Below, one piece after another: positions 44,957 to 54,481 of a DNA stretch of 64,000 nucleotides. Numbering within the stretch: position 1 is the stretch's first letter; every line of letters begins with the position of its first letter. The notes under the pieces are model-generated. The model made no database searches and was not told where the DNA came from. It worked only from the letters and a program-made list of their open reading frames with translations. The DNA is taken from the NCBI RefSeq assembly GCF_024054565.1, contig NZ_JAMXLR010000006.1:186001-250000 (forward strand), read 5' to 3'. The stretch is from Aeoliella straminimaris. Its GTDB lineage: Bacteria; Planctomycetota; Planctomycetia; Pirellulales; Lacipirellulaceae. Both the position numbers and the translations under genes were made by a program.

Positions 44957-45353
44957 CGATCTGGCTCCATTTTGGCGAGAGGCTTATGGGCGAGGTGCCC
45001 GGTTGTTGGGAGAAGACTGTTGCACCTGCTGTGCCAGCATCCTTGCGTAGCTCACCTAAGATAATTCTGAACAACGACTTATGGCACAAATGACTTGCTG
45101 ACGGGCACGAAGCCAATCCCAAAAGTGTCGCGGATATGATGGCGCAGTAGGCGGGCATGACTACACTTGCGTCCTGGGGGCGTTCGAAATCGGACCTTGG
45201 TATTTGTAATTGAACGCGAATGTGTAAGACTTTACGGTAGTTATTCCAACAGACGGGCATTGCGGCACCACACTTGCTATCCGTGAGTTGACGTTCGATG
45301 CAATTCAGCAATCCGCCGAAGCCTTCTCTTTACTCTTGATTTAAGCACTGATT
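44957..45353. promoter_or_regulatory. Divergent spacer between the two His-rich genes
   Basis: It holds the promoter of the minus-strand His-rich gene and that of the next + strand genes. No convincing operator or promoter motif is recognised. No gene is supported. Confidence 0.35.
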
Positions 45354-45803
45354 TTGACCCCGCTCCTATCCATTTTGACCGCAGCCGCGATCGCGGTGCA
45401 CAGCATTCTGGGATGCTGTGCACACGGTGGTCATGATGGTCATGATGGCAGCTGTGAGCATTCAGATGGTGGCGTTTCCGTTCACGCATCTCACGATCAC
45501 CATCGACACTCGTCAATCGCGGATGAGGATGCGGTATCGCATTCACACGAGTCTGAATCGGCCATCGGGTCCCACCATCGTTCGCACGGTTGCGATCATT
45601 CGCGATGTACTTGGCATGCTCCTGAAATCTGGAGAGCTGGCTGGCTGAGCACTTTTGAACATGCTCTCGCGCTGCCGTCTCTCTGCGACCCGTTCTACTA
45701 CACCACTGATGCATCGCATTTGGTGACACCGTTTTCCCACGGTGGACTACCTATTGCGCTACCGGTGCGCTCCCACCTGCTAAAGAACGTGCTCTTAATC
45801 TGA
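45354..45803 (+). CDS. His-rich exported protein upstream of the RND genes
   Basis: The 149-residue product has a hydrophobic N-terminus (LLSILTAAAIAVHSILGCC) and a His-rich stretch at about 23-85 with motifs HGGHDGHDG, HASHDHHRHS and HSHESESAIG. A final part is poor in His. The start is a TTG without a clear Shine-Dalgarno, so it is uncertain. It lies 160 bases before the adaptor gene in the same direction and probably belongs to the same metal operon. Confidence 0.55.
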   Translation: MTPLLSILTAAAIAVHSILGCCAHGGHDGHDGSCEHSDGGVSVHASHDHHRHSSIADEDAVSHSHESESAIGSHHRSHGCDHSRCTWHAPEIWRAGWLSTFEHALALPSLCDPFYYTTDASHLVTPFSHGGLPIALPVRSHLLKNVLLI

Positions 45804-45962
45804 GCCCCTTCTGGGCCGATCCGTGCAACGCTTGCCATAGCGCGGATATCGCTGCGATGTTCCCATCCTGACTACCTACTGTGCAGCCGTTGGATGGGCT
45901 GTTCCCACCTCACCTTGTAACGAGCTTCCGGATTGCTGTGCGCATTCGGTGGAGTCTGTCGC

Positions 45963-47342
45963 ATGTCCTTGAATGAACGACCACGTCGACTACTTGTCAC
46001 AGTCCTTTGTGCCACGGTGCTTGCCGGGGCAGCTATAGGTGCCTTCGTGACAAAAGAGCGTTGGCTAACGTACTTCGGTGCGCCCACCGAAGTAGAGAGC
46101 GGGCCTGACGACGAACATGCGGGGCACGACCACGCTGACGAGGGTCATGGAAGTGCGATGAACATTGAACTGACCGAACGAGGACTAAAAAACATCGGTT
46201 TCGAACCCTTTGTCGTAAATCCAACCAACTACGACCGCGAGTTAACTCTGCCGGCCATCGTGGTAGAGCGGCCAGGCAGATCGCAGATTCACGTGACTGC
46301 GCCACTCACCGGCATCGTGACTGCCATTCACGCGGTCACGGGCGAGGCGGTCGACACCGGTGAACCACTTTTTGAGCTGAGACTCACGCACGAGGAGTTA
46401 GTGGCTGCTCAAAAAGAATTCTTAGAGTCGCTCGCCAAGCTGGATATCGTGCGGCAGGAGCTATCGCGACTGCAAGGACTGTCTGAGGGGGTCGTTGCCG
46501 GCAAGCGAATTCTGGAGCAGGAATACGAGCAGCAAAGACTCGAAGTAACGCTCAGATCAGCCGAGCAGGCAATGCTACTACACGGGCTTACTGAGGAACA
46601 AATTCAGAAAGTGCAAAACACGGGAAGTCTGTTTCGCAATATCACGATTCGAGCGCCCGAGCACGGCGACGCGGATGAGGCGTGCGAAGGCCCTCACCTC
46701 TTCACAATTCAAAGCCTTGGCGTTGCTAAAGGTGAGCACGTTGAGATGGGAACGGAGCTCGCCGTATTGGCCGACCACTGCGAATTACATATTGAGGCAC
46801 TGGCGTTTGAAGACGATGCGGATGCAATTCGTAGGGCAGCAGAGTCAAACCGAGACGTTTCCGCGAGGCTCCTCGACTCCAAGTCGGCCAGCCACCGTTT
46901 GCGAGGGCTGGAGGTCGCCTACGTAACAAGCCAGATCGATCCCAATTCAAGGGCGTTCAAAGTCTACGTCCGTCTACCTAACAAGGTCGCGCTCGACAAA
47001 ACCACACCATCTGGCAATCGGGTGTTGGAGTGGAGGTACAAACCTGGGCAACGCATGCAATTATTGGTGCCGGTTGAGACGTGGGAGAATCAACTTGTAC
47101 TGCCAACCACTGCCGTCGTTGACGAAGGGGCTGAAGCTTACGTCTATCGCCAAAATGGCGACCATTTCGACCAGGTAGCCGTGCACGTGCTGCATCGAGA
47201 TCAACAGGCGGTCGTTGTCGCAAACGATGGGGCTCTGTTCAAGGGAGATATCGTCGCTGGTGAGGGTGCTTATCAGATGCACTTGGCCATCAAGAATAAG
47301 TCGGGCGGCGCGATAGATCCTCACGCTGGCCACAACCATTGA
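45963..47342 (+). CDS. CzcB/CusB-like RND adaptor
   Basis: The 459-residue protein has one N-terminal membrane helix, a His-rich segment near residues 45-60 (EHAGHDHADEGHG), barrel-sandwich parts (IHVTAPLTGIVTAIHAVTGE, LFTIQSLGVAKGEHVEMG), a helical hairpin (about 150-200), beta-barrel and C-terminal domains and a His-rich end (DPHAGHNH). The extra His stretches fit a metal pump. GGTGGAG precedes the ATG at 45963; a longer frame from 45933 has no site. The pump gene follows after 19 bases. Confidence 0.88.
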   Translation: MSLNERPRRLLVTVLCATVLAGAAIGAFVTKERWLTYFGAPTEVESGPDDEHAGHDHADEGHGSAMNIELTERGLKNIGFEPFVVNPTNYDRELTLPAIVVERPGRSQIHVTAPLTGIVTAIHAVTGEAVDTGEPLFELRLTHEELVAAQKEFLESLAKLDIVRQELSRLQGLSEGVVAGKRILEQEYEQQRLEVTLRSAEQAMLLHGLTEEQIQKVQNTGSLFRNITIRAPEHGDADEACEGPHLFTIQSLGVAKGEHVEMGTELAVLADHCELHIEALAFEDDADAIRRAAESNRDVSARLLDSKSASHRLRGLEVAYVTSQIDPNSRAFKVYVRLPNKVALDKTTPSGNRVLEWRYKPGQRMQLLVPVETWENQLVLPTTAVVDEGAEAYVYRQNGDHFDQVAVHVLHRDQQAVVVANDGALFKGDIVAGEGAYQMHLAIKNKSGGAIDPHAGHNH

Positions 47343-47361
47343 TCTGGAAAGGAATCCCCAC

Positions 47362-50300
47362 GTGCTCAATGCCATCATTCGATTTTCGCTGCACAACCGG
47401 GTGCTCGTCGCTGCGATGGCGGTGTTCCTGTTGGGCTATGGAGCCTGGCAGGCGTCGCAACTGACTATCGACGTTTTCCCGAATCTCAATCGCCCACGCG
47501 TGGTGGTCATGACCGAAGCACCCGGCATGGCACCGGAGGAAGTGGAAACACTTGTAACGTTTCCCATCGAAACTGTCCTCAACGGAGCGACGGGCGTGCA
47601 GGCGGTTCGCACCTCGTCGGGCATTGGGCTGTCGGTCATCTATGTCGAGTTCGATTGGGGGACTGACATTTACAACGATCGGCAGATCGTCGCGGAGCGA
47701 CTGGCGCTCGCGACTGACCGGCTTCCGCCGAACGTGAAGCCTCAGCTGATGCCAATCTCATCGATCATGGGCCAAATCATGATCATGGGCATGACGGCCG
47801 AAGGCGATACAAGCCAGCTTGAACTGCGCACGCTTGCCGACTGGGTGGTTCGACAACGTCTGCTTACCATCGAAGGCGTCTCCCAGGTAATTGTGATGGG
47901 GGGCGACCGAAAGCAGTTTCAGGTGCTGGTCGATCCCGACCTGATGTTGAGATATGGCGTGACGCTCCACGAGGTCAAGCAGGCGCTCGAAGAGAGCAAC
48001 CAGAACACCGCCGGAGGCTACCTCGACGAACAAGGCCCGAACGAATTCCTCGTCCGGTCGCTAGGGCGAGTGAAGACTGTAGACCAGATCGGCGACATCG
48101 TCGTCAAGCAACGAGACAATCAATCGATCACCTTGTCCCAGGTGGCCAACATCGCTGAAGGTGCGCAAGTTAAACGAGGAGACAGCGCGGCGTTTCGTCG
48201 CAATGAAGCCGGTCGGATGATCGGCGGGCCCGCCGTGGTGTTAACCATTCTCAAGCAACCGCAGGCCGACACCCGAGAGGTCACGGCGAAGGTGACTAAG
48301 GCTCTGGAAGAGATGGCCCCATCTCTCCCTAGCGACGTCCAGATGATGCCCGAACTCTATCAGCAGAAGGAATTCATCGATCTGGCTATCGAGAACGTCT
48401 TTGAAGCGCTTCGAGACGGCGGCGTGCTCGTGGTGGTCATCCTATTCTTGTTCTTGATGAATCTGCGAACGACATTGATCACGCTCACGGCGATTCCTCT
48501 CTCGATCGCCATTACAGCGATTGTCTTTGCGGCGTTCGGATTGTCCGTCAACACCATGACGCTGGGCGGCCTGGCGGTCGCGATCGGGGAACTTGTGGAC
48601 GACGCAATTGTCGACGTCGAGAACATCTTCCGTCGCCTGCGAGAAAACCGCCACTCGGAAAACCCTAAGAACCCACTGCTGGTGGTGTTTCAGGCAAGCG
48701 TCGAGATCCGCAATTCAATCGTCTATGGAACGTTGATCGTGGTGCTCGTGTTCGTGCCTCTGTTTGCCCTCACGGGAATGGAAGGCCAACTGTTTCGGCC
48801 GATGGGCGTTTCATACATTGTCTCACTTGTCTCTTCGCTGCTGGTTTCCCTGACCGTCACGCCGGTCCTGAGCTACTGGCTACTGCGCCACCAAAAAACG
48901 GCGGGAGAAGAAAGAGATGGACTGTTGCTGCGGCTTCTCAAAGCTGTAGCGGACGGCGTCATCAGAATGAGTCTCCGTCTCTCCTGGTTGGTTTTGTTGT
49001 TGGCTCTGTTATTGGTTTCCATCGCCGGTTGGGCCATGCTCCGTTTGGAGCGTGACTTCCTGCCGCCATTCAATGAGGGGGCAGTACAAATCAACGTCTT
49101 GTTGCCGCCCGGGACTTCTCTCGCGACTTCAGATCAAGTCGCCAAGAAGGTCGAAGCACGACTCGCCGAATTCGGAGACCTCAAGGCGTTTGTACGAAAG
49201 ACAGGACGGGCTGAGCTGGACGAACATGCCGAAGGTGTCAACGTCACCGAAGTCATCGCAACGGTCAGTCCCGATTCGGCGCGGTCGCGAGAAGAAGTGA
49301 TCGAGGAGGTGAGTGCCGCCCTGGAGGAAATCCCAGGAATTGTGGTTTCTGTGGAGCAACCTCTCGCCCACCTGATATCTCACATGCTGTCGGGCGTGAA
49401 GGCGCAGGTTGCTATCAAGCTCTATGGCGATGACCTCGACGAACTACGCCGCCAGGCAGAGGGCATACGAGGTGCCATTTCCGACATCGAAGGCATTCGT
49501 GACCTCCAGGTCGAGCAACAGGTGATCATTCCGCAACTGCGCATCGAGGCTGACGGCGACAAGCTGAAAATGTTTGGTCTGCGACGCGCAGACGTCAACG
49601 AATTCGTAGAGACAGCGATGCAAGGAGAGGTCATCTCGCAGGTGCTCGACGGCCAGCGGACTTTTGATCTGATGGTGCGGCTGGGAGAAGAGTCTCGGGA
49701 AGACGTTGAATCGCTGCGACGGCTGCGAATCGAGTTGCCGCAGGGTGGGACTGTCAAACTAGAGGACGTCGCCCGTATCTACAAAGCCGCCGGGCCGAAC
49801 ACAATCAACCGCGAGCAGGTGCGTCGGCGGATTGTCGTGCAGTGTAACGTCTCTGGTCGCGGCTTGGTCGATGTGGTGGGCGATATTCAGCAAGAATTGA
49901 AGCCGATCATCGCCGAGTTGCCGACCGGGTACTTCGTCGAGTACGGGGGGCAGTTCGAGAGCCAGAAGTCGGCGTCGCGGATGATTGCCATATTGTTCGG
50001 TGTCTCGATCGTTGCGATGTTCCTGGTGCTTTACAAGCTCTTCAAATCGGCCAACCTGGCCCTACAGGTCATGGTCGCGCTGCCCATGGCATTCATCGGT
50101 AGCGTAGCGTCGCTCTATCTCACCGGCCAGACGCTTACCATAGCCAGCATGGTGGGATTCATCTCGCTCTGTGGAATCGCCTCCCGAAACGGGATCTTGT
50201 TGATCAACCACTACTTGCACCTGGTCAAGTACGAAGGCGAACAGTGGACTCGCGACATGGTGGTCCGCGCGGGCAAAGATCGTCTCGCGCCGGTCCTCAT

Positions 50301-50538
50301 GACGGCACTGACTTCAGGCATCGGCCTGGTTCCACTAGCACTGGCAGCAGGTGAGCCAGGGAAAGAGATCCTTTACCCGGTGGCCACCGTAATCATTGGC
50401 GGGCTGATCACGAGCACTTTACTTGAGTTCCTGGTCAGGCCCGCCTTGTTCTGGAAGTTGGGATTACCCGCCGCACGTCGGGTTGTCGCGGACATGGAGA
50501 AGCACGTGCAACTCGTGGCCGAAGAGGACGTCGGCTGA
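47362..50538 (+). CDS. czcA: CzcA-like heavy-metal RND pump
   Basis: The 1058-residue protein has the full RND layout with an N-terminal membrane helix, two periplasmic lobes and two groups of helices. Fourth-helix motif GGLAVAIGELVDDAIVDVEN carries acidic residues typical of divalent-metal pumps (CzcA type), which use a D/E pair for proton transfer. Also seen are FVEYGGQFESQ and MVGFISLCGIASRNGILL. It starts with GTG behind AAGGA. The metal is probably Zn/Co/Cd or Cu/Ag, not decided by eye. Confidence 0.92.
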   Translation: MLNAIIRFSLHNRVLVAAMAVFLLGYGAWQASQLTIDVFPNLNRPRVVVMTEAPGMAPEEVETLVTFPIETVLNGATGVQAVRTSSGIGLSVIYVEFDWGTDIYNDRQIVAERLALATDRLPPNVKPQLMPISSIMGQIMIMGMTAEGDTSQLELRTLADWVVRQRLLTIEGVSQVIVMGGDRKQFQVLVDPDLMLRYGVTLHEVKQALEESNQNTAGGYLDEQGPNEFLVRSLGRVKTVDQIGDIVVKQRDNQSITLSQVANIAEGAQVKRGDSAAFRRNEAGRMIGGPAVVLTILKQPQADTREVTAKVTKALEEMAPSLPSDVQMMPELYQQKEFIDLAIENVFEALRDGGVLVVVILFLFLMNLRTTLITLTAIPLSIAITAIVFAAFGLSVNTMTLGGLAVAIGELVDDAIVDVENIFRRLRENRHSENPKNPLLVVFQASVEIRNSIVYGTLIVVLVFVPLFALTGMEGQLFRPMGVSYIVSLVSSLLVSLTVTPVLSYWLLRHQKTAGEERDGLLLRLLKAVADGVIRMSLRLSWLVLLLALLLVSIAGWAMLRLERDFLPPFNEGAVQINVLLPPGTSLATSDQVAKKVEARLAEFGDLKAFVRKTGRAELDEHAEGVNVTEVIATVSPDSARSREEVIEEVSAALEEIPGIVVSVEQPLAHLISHMLSGVKAQVAIKLYGDDLDELRRQAEGIRGAISDIEGIRDLQVEQQVIIPQLRIEADGDKLKMFGLRRADVNEFVETAMQGEVISQVLDGQRTFDLMVRLGEESREDVESLRRLRIELPQGGTVKLEDVARIYKAAGPNTINREQVRRRIVVQCNVSGRGLVDVVGDIQQELKPIIAELPTGYFVEYGGQFESQKSASRMIAILFGVSIVAMFLVLYKLFKSANLALQVMVALPMAFIGSVASLYLTGQTLTIASMVGFISLCGIASRNGILLINHYLHLVKYEGEQWTRDMVVRAGKDRLAPVLMTALTSGIGLVPLALAAGEPGKEILYPVATVIIGGLITSTLLEFLVRPALFWKLGLPAARRVVADMEKHVQLVAEEDVG

Positions 50539-50588
50539 GACTGTTTTGCCCAACGAGGGCAATCACATTTTTTGAAGGAGAAGTCAGT

Positions 50589-51266
50589 ATGAATAGGTTC
50601 TTGATCATTGCAGGGCTTGCCGCTGTCCTCGTGCCGGGCGTCTCGGATGCGGCAGATGAGCAGAAGGAACACTTCGTTATCGCCCTTCGCTTACCCGAGT
50701 GGACGTCGATGCACTTCGACGACCCGGCAACGGCCCAGCAGCATGCTGCAGCAGTTAAAAAGCTAGGGGCGGAGGTTCGTGTTGAGCAACACAATGGGCA
50801 CACGGACGTCTCCTACCGGACGTCCGGCTGGAAGGCCCTTCGCGTTGAGACCGACGAACTTGCCCATACCTGGGAGGATTGGCTGAAACGTGCCGGTTTC
50901 GAAACCCTTCACGGCCACAATCCCGACCATGCCGAGCATGCTCACCACACAGATCACGACCACGAGCACGCCAACGAACATGCCGAGGTGGTCCTCGTAC
51001 GGACCCCCGATTGGGTAAGCCAGCATGTTCAAGACCGCGATACTGCCTCCGATTTGGTCGTAATCGCAGAAGCTCTTCGTTGCGAAGTTCAACAAGGCGA
51101 ACACGCGGACCACGTCGACGTCCGTTTTCGCTGTCCTGAATGGACAGCAGTGGAGTTTCCTTCGCACGAAGCGGCCACTTCTTGGATGAAGTGGCTCAAA
51201 AGCAGTGGCTTCGAGGTTCGTCATGAGCACGGCGCCACTGACAGCCACGCCGGTCACAATCACTGA
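50589..51266 (+). CDS. Secreted protein with duplicated domain and His-rich ends
   Basis: The 225-residue product has a signal peptide (ending SDAADEQK). Its two halves align with each other: LRLPEWTSMHFDDPATAQQH with VRTPDWVSQHVQDRDTASDL, and VSYRTSGWKALRVET with VRFRCPEWTAVEFPS, each followed by a W-x-x-WLK end. His-rich stretches lie between (HAEHAHHTDHDHEHANEH) and at the end (HAGHNH). AAGGAG precedes the ATG. A role as a periplasmic metal buffer for the adjacent RND pump is inferred. Confidence 0.7.
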   Translation: MNRFLIIAGLAAVLVPGVSDAADEQKEHFVIALRLPEWTSMHFDDPATAQQHAAAVKKLGAEVRVEQHNGHTDVSYRTSGWKALRVETDELAHTWEDWLKRAGFETLHGHNPDHAEHAHHTDHDHEHANEHAEVVLVRTPDWVSQHVQDRDTASDLVVIAEALRCEVQQGEHADHVDVRFRCPEWTAVEFPSHEAATSWMKWLKSSGFEVRHEHGATDSHAGHNH

Positions 51267-51325
51267 ACCTTTGTTGATTGCATTTGTTTGTTTCTTTAGC
51301 CCTCGAACTGAACTGGAATTGAAAA

Positions 51326-51853
51326 ATGACCATGTCCTCAAGACACTGCTTTGGCCTATTGAGCATTATTCTCCTTGGAAGCGTCGCAATGAGCGGCTGT
51401 GTACGTCAAGACTCCGAGGGAGGAGTTGAGACATCTGCACCACCAGCAACTGTAGATGCTCACAATCACCCGACGGAAGGTCCTCATCATGGCAGCTTGA
51501 TCGAGTTGGGAAATGAGGAGTATCACGCCGAACTCGTGCACGACGAACAATCCGGCAGCGTGACGATCTACGTCCTCGATTCGGCAGCGAAGGCTTCGGT
51601 GCCCATTGATGCTAAGGAACTGACCATCAACCTCAGCCACGATGGACAGGCCGAGCAGTTCACGTTGACTGCCGACCCAGACTCTGGCGACCCACAAGGA
51701 ATGGCATCGCGGTTTGTGTCAAGCGATGCAGAGCTGGCCGAGGAACTCGACCACGATCATGCCGAAGCTCAACTTGTCTTGAATATCGACGGGAAACAAT
51801 ACCGGGGAGCAGTTCACCACGATCATGAAGGACACGACGATCATGACCATTGA
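51326..51853 (+). CDS. His-rich lipoprotein of the metal island
   Basis: The 175-residue product has a signal peptide with lipobox MSGC and a mature part that begins with Asp/Glu/Thr residues. A compact beta domain (VTIYVLDSAAKASVPIDAKELT, FTLTADPDSGDPQG) is followed by a His-rich end (HHDHEGHDDHDH). Start codon context is weak (GGAA). It lies within the run of metal genes in the same direction. Confidence 0.65.
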   Translation: MTMSSRHCFGLLSIILLGSVAMSGCVRQDSEGGVETSAPPATVDAHNHPTEGPHHGSLIELGNEEYHAELVHDEQSGSVTIYVLDSAAKASVPIDAKELTINLSHDGQAEQFTLTADPDSGDPQGMASRFVSSDAELAEELDHDHAEAQLVLNIDGKQYRGAVHHDHEGHDDHDH

Positions 51854-51920
51854 ACTAGAGGAGGCTTCCTGGCTAAACGAGTTGCTTTGGCAGTATAGAG
51901 ATAAGGAGTATTAGACCATC

Positions 51921-53381
51921 ATGGAACGCGTATCCAAATATGGTTGCGTCGCCACCGCGATTGGAATAGCGGTGGCGGCCAGCTGTGCAACACTGAATGC
52001 CGCGCCTGGAGACGAGGGGCGCCCAAGCCATACTTGCGAACTGCAGAGTATCAGCGCTCACATCCGCCAGGCTGCGGCGGCAGCGTCTGAATCATTGGTA
52101 TCCGTCTACACAATGCGGGGTCCGCATGAGACACCCGCATGGCGTGCGCTAGAGGCTTCTCGTCACGAGTTCCCTGGCGGCGAGACTCATGAGAATGGCG
52201 CAGATTATCGGCGTGATGATCAAGGTTCGGGCATTATCCTGAACCAGAACGGCTGGGTGCTGACCTGCCATCACGTAACCGCCAGCGCGGACGTGGTGTT
52301 CGTGGTACTGGCTGATGGCACGAGGCATGAGCCAGTTGAGATTCGCAGCGATCCTTCGACGGATATCGCTTTACTTCGCATCGCGACAGATGAGCGTTTG
52401 CAAACAGCCAAACTTGGTGAGTCGTCGCATTTAGAGGTAGGTGACTGGGTTGTATCGTTGAGCAATCCCTACCAACTCGACCGCACGGTTACGACAGGAG
52501 TCATCAGTGCAACCTCTCGCCGGCTTCCGGGCTCGTCGTACAGCTTCCTTCAGAGCGATGCCGCCAGCAGTCCTGGTAGCTCCGGGGGGCCATTGATGAA
52601 CCTGCACGGCGAGGTGGTCGGAATCATGGCCGGTGGGTTCGGCGCTGCGGCCGAATTCCCTGGTGTTAGCCTTGCGATCCCAATCGACACGGCAAATCAA
52701 GTTGTCGATAGGCTCCTGGCTTCAGTCACCGCCCGCCGCCCACACGTCGGCTTGGCAACGAAAATGCTTTCGCCGGATATATCAAGCCGACTGGGAATTT
52801 CGACAGAGACGGGACTTTACGTTGAGGAAGTGACAAAAGCGTCTGCAGCAGACGATGCGGGCATCGAAGTTGGAGACATTATCACTCGCGTCCAGGGTAA
52901 CGCTGTCGACCAAAGCTTCCGTATGGATGACGTGCTGGCGGCAGTGGATTTCGCCGAAACGTTGCCAGTGGAACTAATTCGCCGAGGTAAGCCAAGATCG
53001 CTCAACGTCACTCTGACCAAGTCGGCGCACACCGGGCAAAACACCAAGCTTACAGAAGCGCCAAGTCGAGATATCGATGCAGAGTTTTATGACCATCGCT
53101 GTGAAATTGGCGTAAGCGCGTTGGAGCCTTCGCTGAGGGCAGCATTGAGAGTTCCACCGGATACGAACGGAGTAATAATCAGCGACGTGCCAATCAAAGG
53201 AAGGGCTTATAAAGAAGGAATTGCGGAGGGAATGGTCGTCACCCGTGTGAACGACCGTGAAATTCACGATCTTAATGACTTTGAGTCGGCAGTCCGCGAC
53301 GTCGCGGATAACTTGCCCATCCTGATGCTGGTAAAATCTGGTTCACACTCGCATCTGGTCGTCTTTGAAGACTCACGCTGA
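51921..53381 (+). CDS. HtrA/DegP-like serine protease with PDZ domains
   Basis: The 486-residue exported protease has a signal peptide (about 1-27), a trypsin-like domain with catalytic His in LTCHHVT, Asp in STDIALL and Ser in SPGSSGGPL, and two PDZ-like regions (about 275-350 and 395-480). It would remove damaged envelope proteins. The nucleophile context is P-G-S-S-GG rather than the more usual G-N-S-GG. It is placed within the metal island, suggesting a role in envelope stress caused by metals. GGAG precedes the start. Confidence 0.88.
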   Translation: MERVSKYGCVATAIGIAVAASCATLNAAPGDEGRPSHTCELQSISAHIRQAAAAASESLVSVYTMRGPHETPAWRALEASRHEFPGGETHENGADYRRDDQGSGIILNQNGWVLTCHHVTASADVVFVVLADGTRHEPVEIRSDPSTDIALLRIATDERLQTAKLGESSHLEVGDWVVSLSNPYQLDRTVTTGVISATSRRLPGSSYSFLQSDAASSPGSSGGPLMNLHGEVVGIMAGGFGAAAEFPGVSLAIPIDTANQVVDRLLASVTARRPHVGLATKMLSPDISSRLGISTETGLYVEEVTKASAADDAGIEVGDIITRVQGNAVDQSFRMDDVLAAVDFAETLPVELIRRGKPRSLNVTLTKSAHTGQNTKLTEAPSRDIDAEFYDHRCEIGVSALEPSLRAALRVPPDTNGVIISDVPIKGRAYKEGIAEGMVVTRVNDREIHDLNDFESAVRDVADNLPILMLVKSGSHSHLVVFEDSR

Positions 53382-53446
53382 ACTAAGGGAAACCCGGTAC
53401 GCCCAAGGAAAACATTCGCTTGCCGTGCAAACAAACGCATGAAAAC

Positions 53447-53478
53447 ACCCCCGCGACCGCATGAGTGGGTCGCAGGGG
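53447..53478 (-). terminator. Terminator between the convergent protease and His-rich genes
   Basis: CCCC-GCGACC and GGTCGC-A-GGGG form a strong stem. On the minus strand it is followed by a TGTTTTC tract, so it ends the transcript of the minus-strand gene; in the other direction it may also stop the protease transcript. Confidence 0.6.
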
Positions 53479-53503
53479 CGTTCAACGTGAATGAAAAGAC
53501 CGA

Positions 53504-54274
53504 CTAGGGAAGCGTAGGGGGCGGTGGTGCCTGCTCCACTCCACCACCACCTTGCGGTGGAGGAGCTTGCTGCCCCTTCCCGGTTTGATGGACGCCAACG
53601 TCGTTCATCAAGTGATGAAGCGTTGATTCGATCATGTCCATCTTTGACAGAATTCCAAGTTGTCCGATTTGGCGAACATGGTGGCGTGACCAGCCACGCA
53701 CATCGTCCTGGACGTGGTGAAATAGTTCATCCAAGCCTTGAAGCCGCTCTTGGATCGCCCGACGGTCCTGCTGATGCTCAGCAGCGTGAATGAACTTCGC
53801 TACTTCGAAAACCTGGTAGGCTTCACGGTAGGTTTCGTTGAAACCGCGATTGTGCCGGTAGTTGTAGTGCAAGTCGAGGCACAGCTCGTTCGTCAATGTC
53901 TCAAGTCGCGATGCGAGGTCGTCGACGTGTGAAAAGCCACCAAACTCCACCGTAACGGGCTTGTATGCAGTTTGAGTAATACGAGTAGAAGAAGTTCGCG
54001 GTACGTAGTAGTAATTGTCGTCTTGACTATAGTATGTGCCATGATGGTCGCCGTGTGCAGCGTGCGGCACGACATAAGTGGAGTTTTCGTGAACCACGTC
54101 GTGGTGGTAGCGTCCGATCACATGACCGTGTGAGTCGCGAACCACATGATCATGGTGATCGACATGATATCCGGGCGAATACCCAGAATGGTGATGGTGA
54201 ACCTGAGCATCGGCAAGTTGCGGCCATAGTAAGATGCCCACCAGCATGAGCAGTGAGCTGAAACGTCGAAACAT
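53504..54274 (-). CDS. His/Tyr-rich secreted protein with helical domain
   Basis: The 256-residue protein has a signal peptide (LLMLVGILLWPQLADAQ). The following 100 residues are dense in His, Tyr and Asp (HHHHSGYSPGYHVDHHDHV, GRYHHDVVHENSTY). A helical domain with a conserved-looking run DDLASRLETLTNELCLDLHY comes next, then a Pro/Gly-rich tail. GGAGG precedes the ATG at 54274; a longer frame from 54349 has no site. Probable periplasmic metal-binding or surface protein. Confidence 0.65.
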   Translation of the reverse strand: MFRRFSSLLMLVGILLWPQLADAQVHHHHSGYSPGYHVDHHDHVVRDSHGHVIGRYHHDVVHENSTYVVPHAAHGDHHGTYYSQDDNYYYVPRTSSTRITQTAYKPVTVEFGGFSHVDDLASRLETLTNELCLDLHYNYRHNRGFNETYREAYQVFEVAKFIHAAEHQQDRRAIQERLQGLDELFHHVQDDVRGWSRHHVRQIGQLGILSKMDMIESTLHHLMNDVGVHQTGKGQQAPPPQGGGGVEQAPPPPTLP

Positions 54275-54481
54275 GATGACCTCCGTTATGTACGTGAAAC
54301 ATCCGTGCGAGCTAACGAGAACTGCTCCGCAGTTGTCCAGCCAGGCCAATTATGCGGCCACCCGAAGTGGGCTGCAAGTGCGAAGGCTAGGATTTTGCAT
54401 GCCGCGAGTTGCGAAAGTCGTAAACTGGACATGTATTGCGGAATGTACTGGGCTTTTCTCCCTCAGAGCGAATCAAAAACT

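Noticed and set aside
44883..45311. A 142-codon minus-strand frame
   Set aside because: It overlaps the signal-peptide end of the small His-rich gene in another frame and has no Shine-Dalgarno or recognisable domain.
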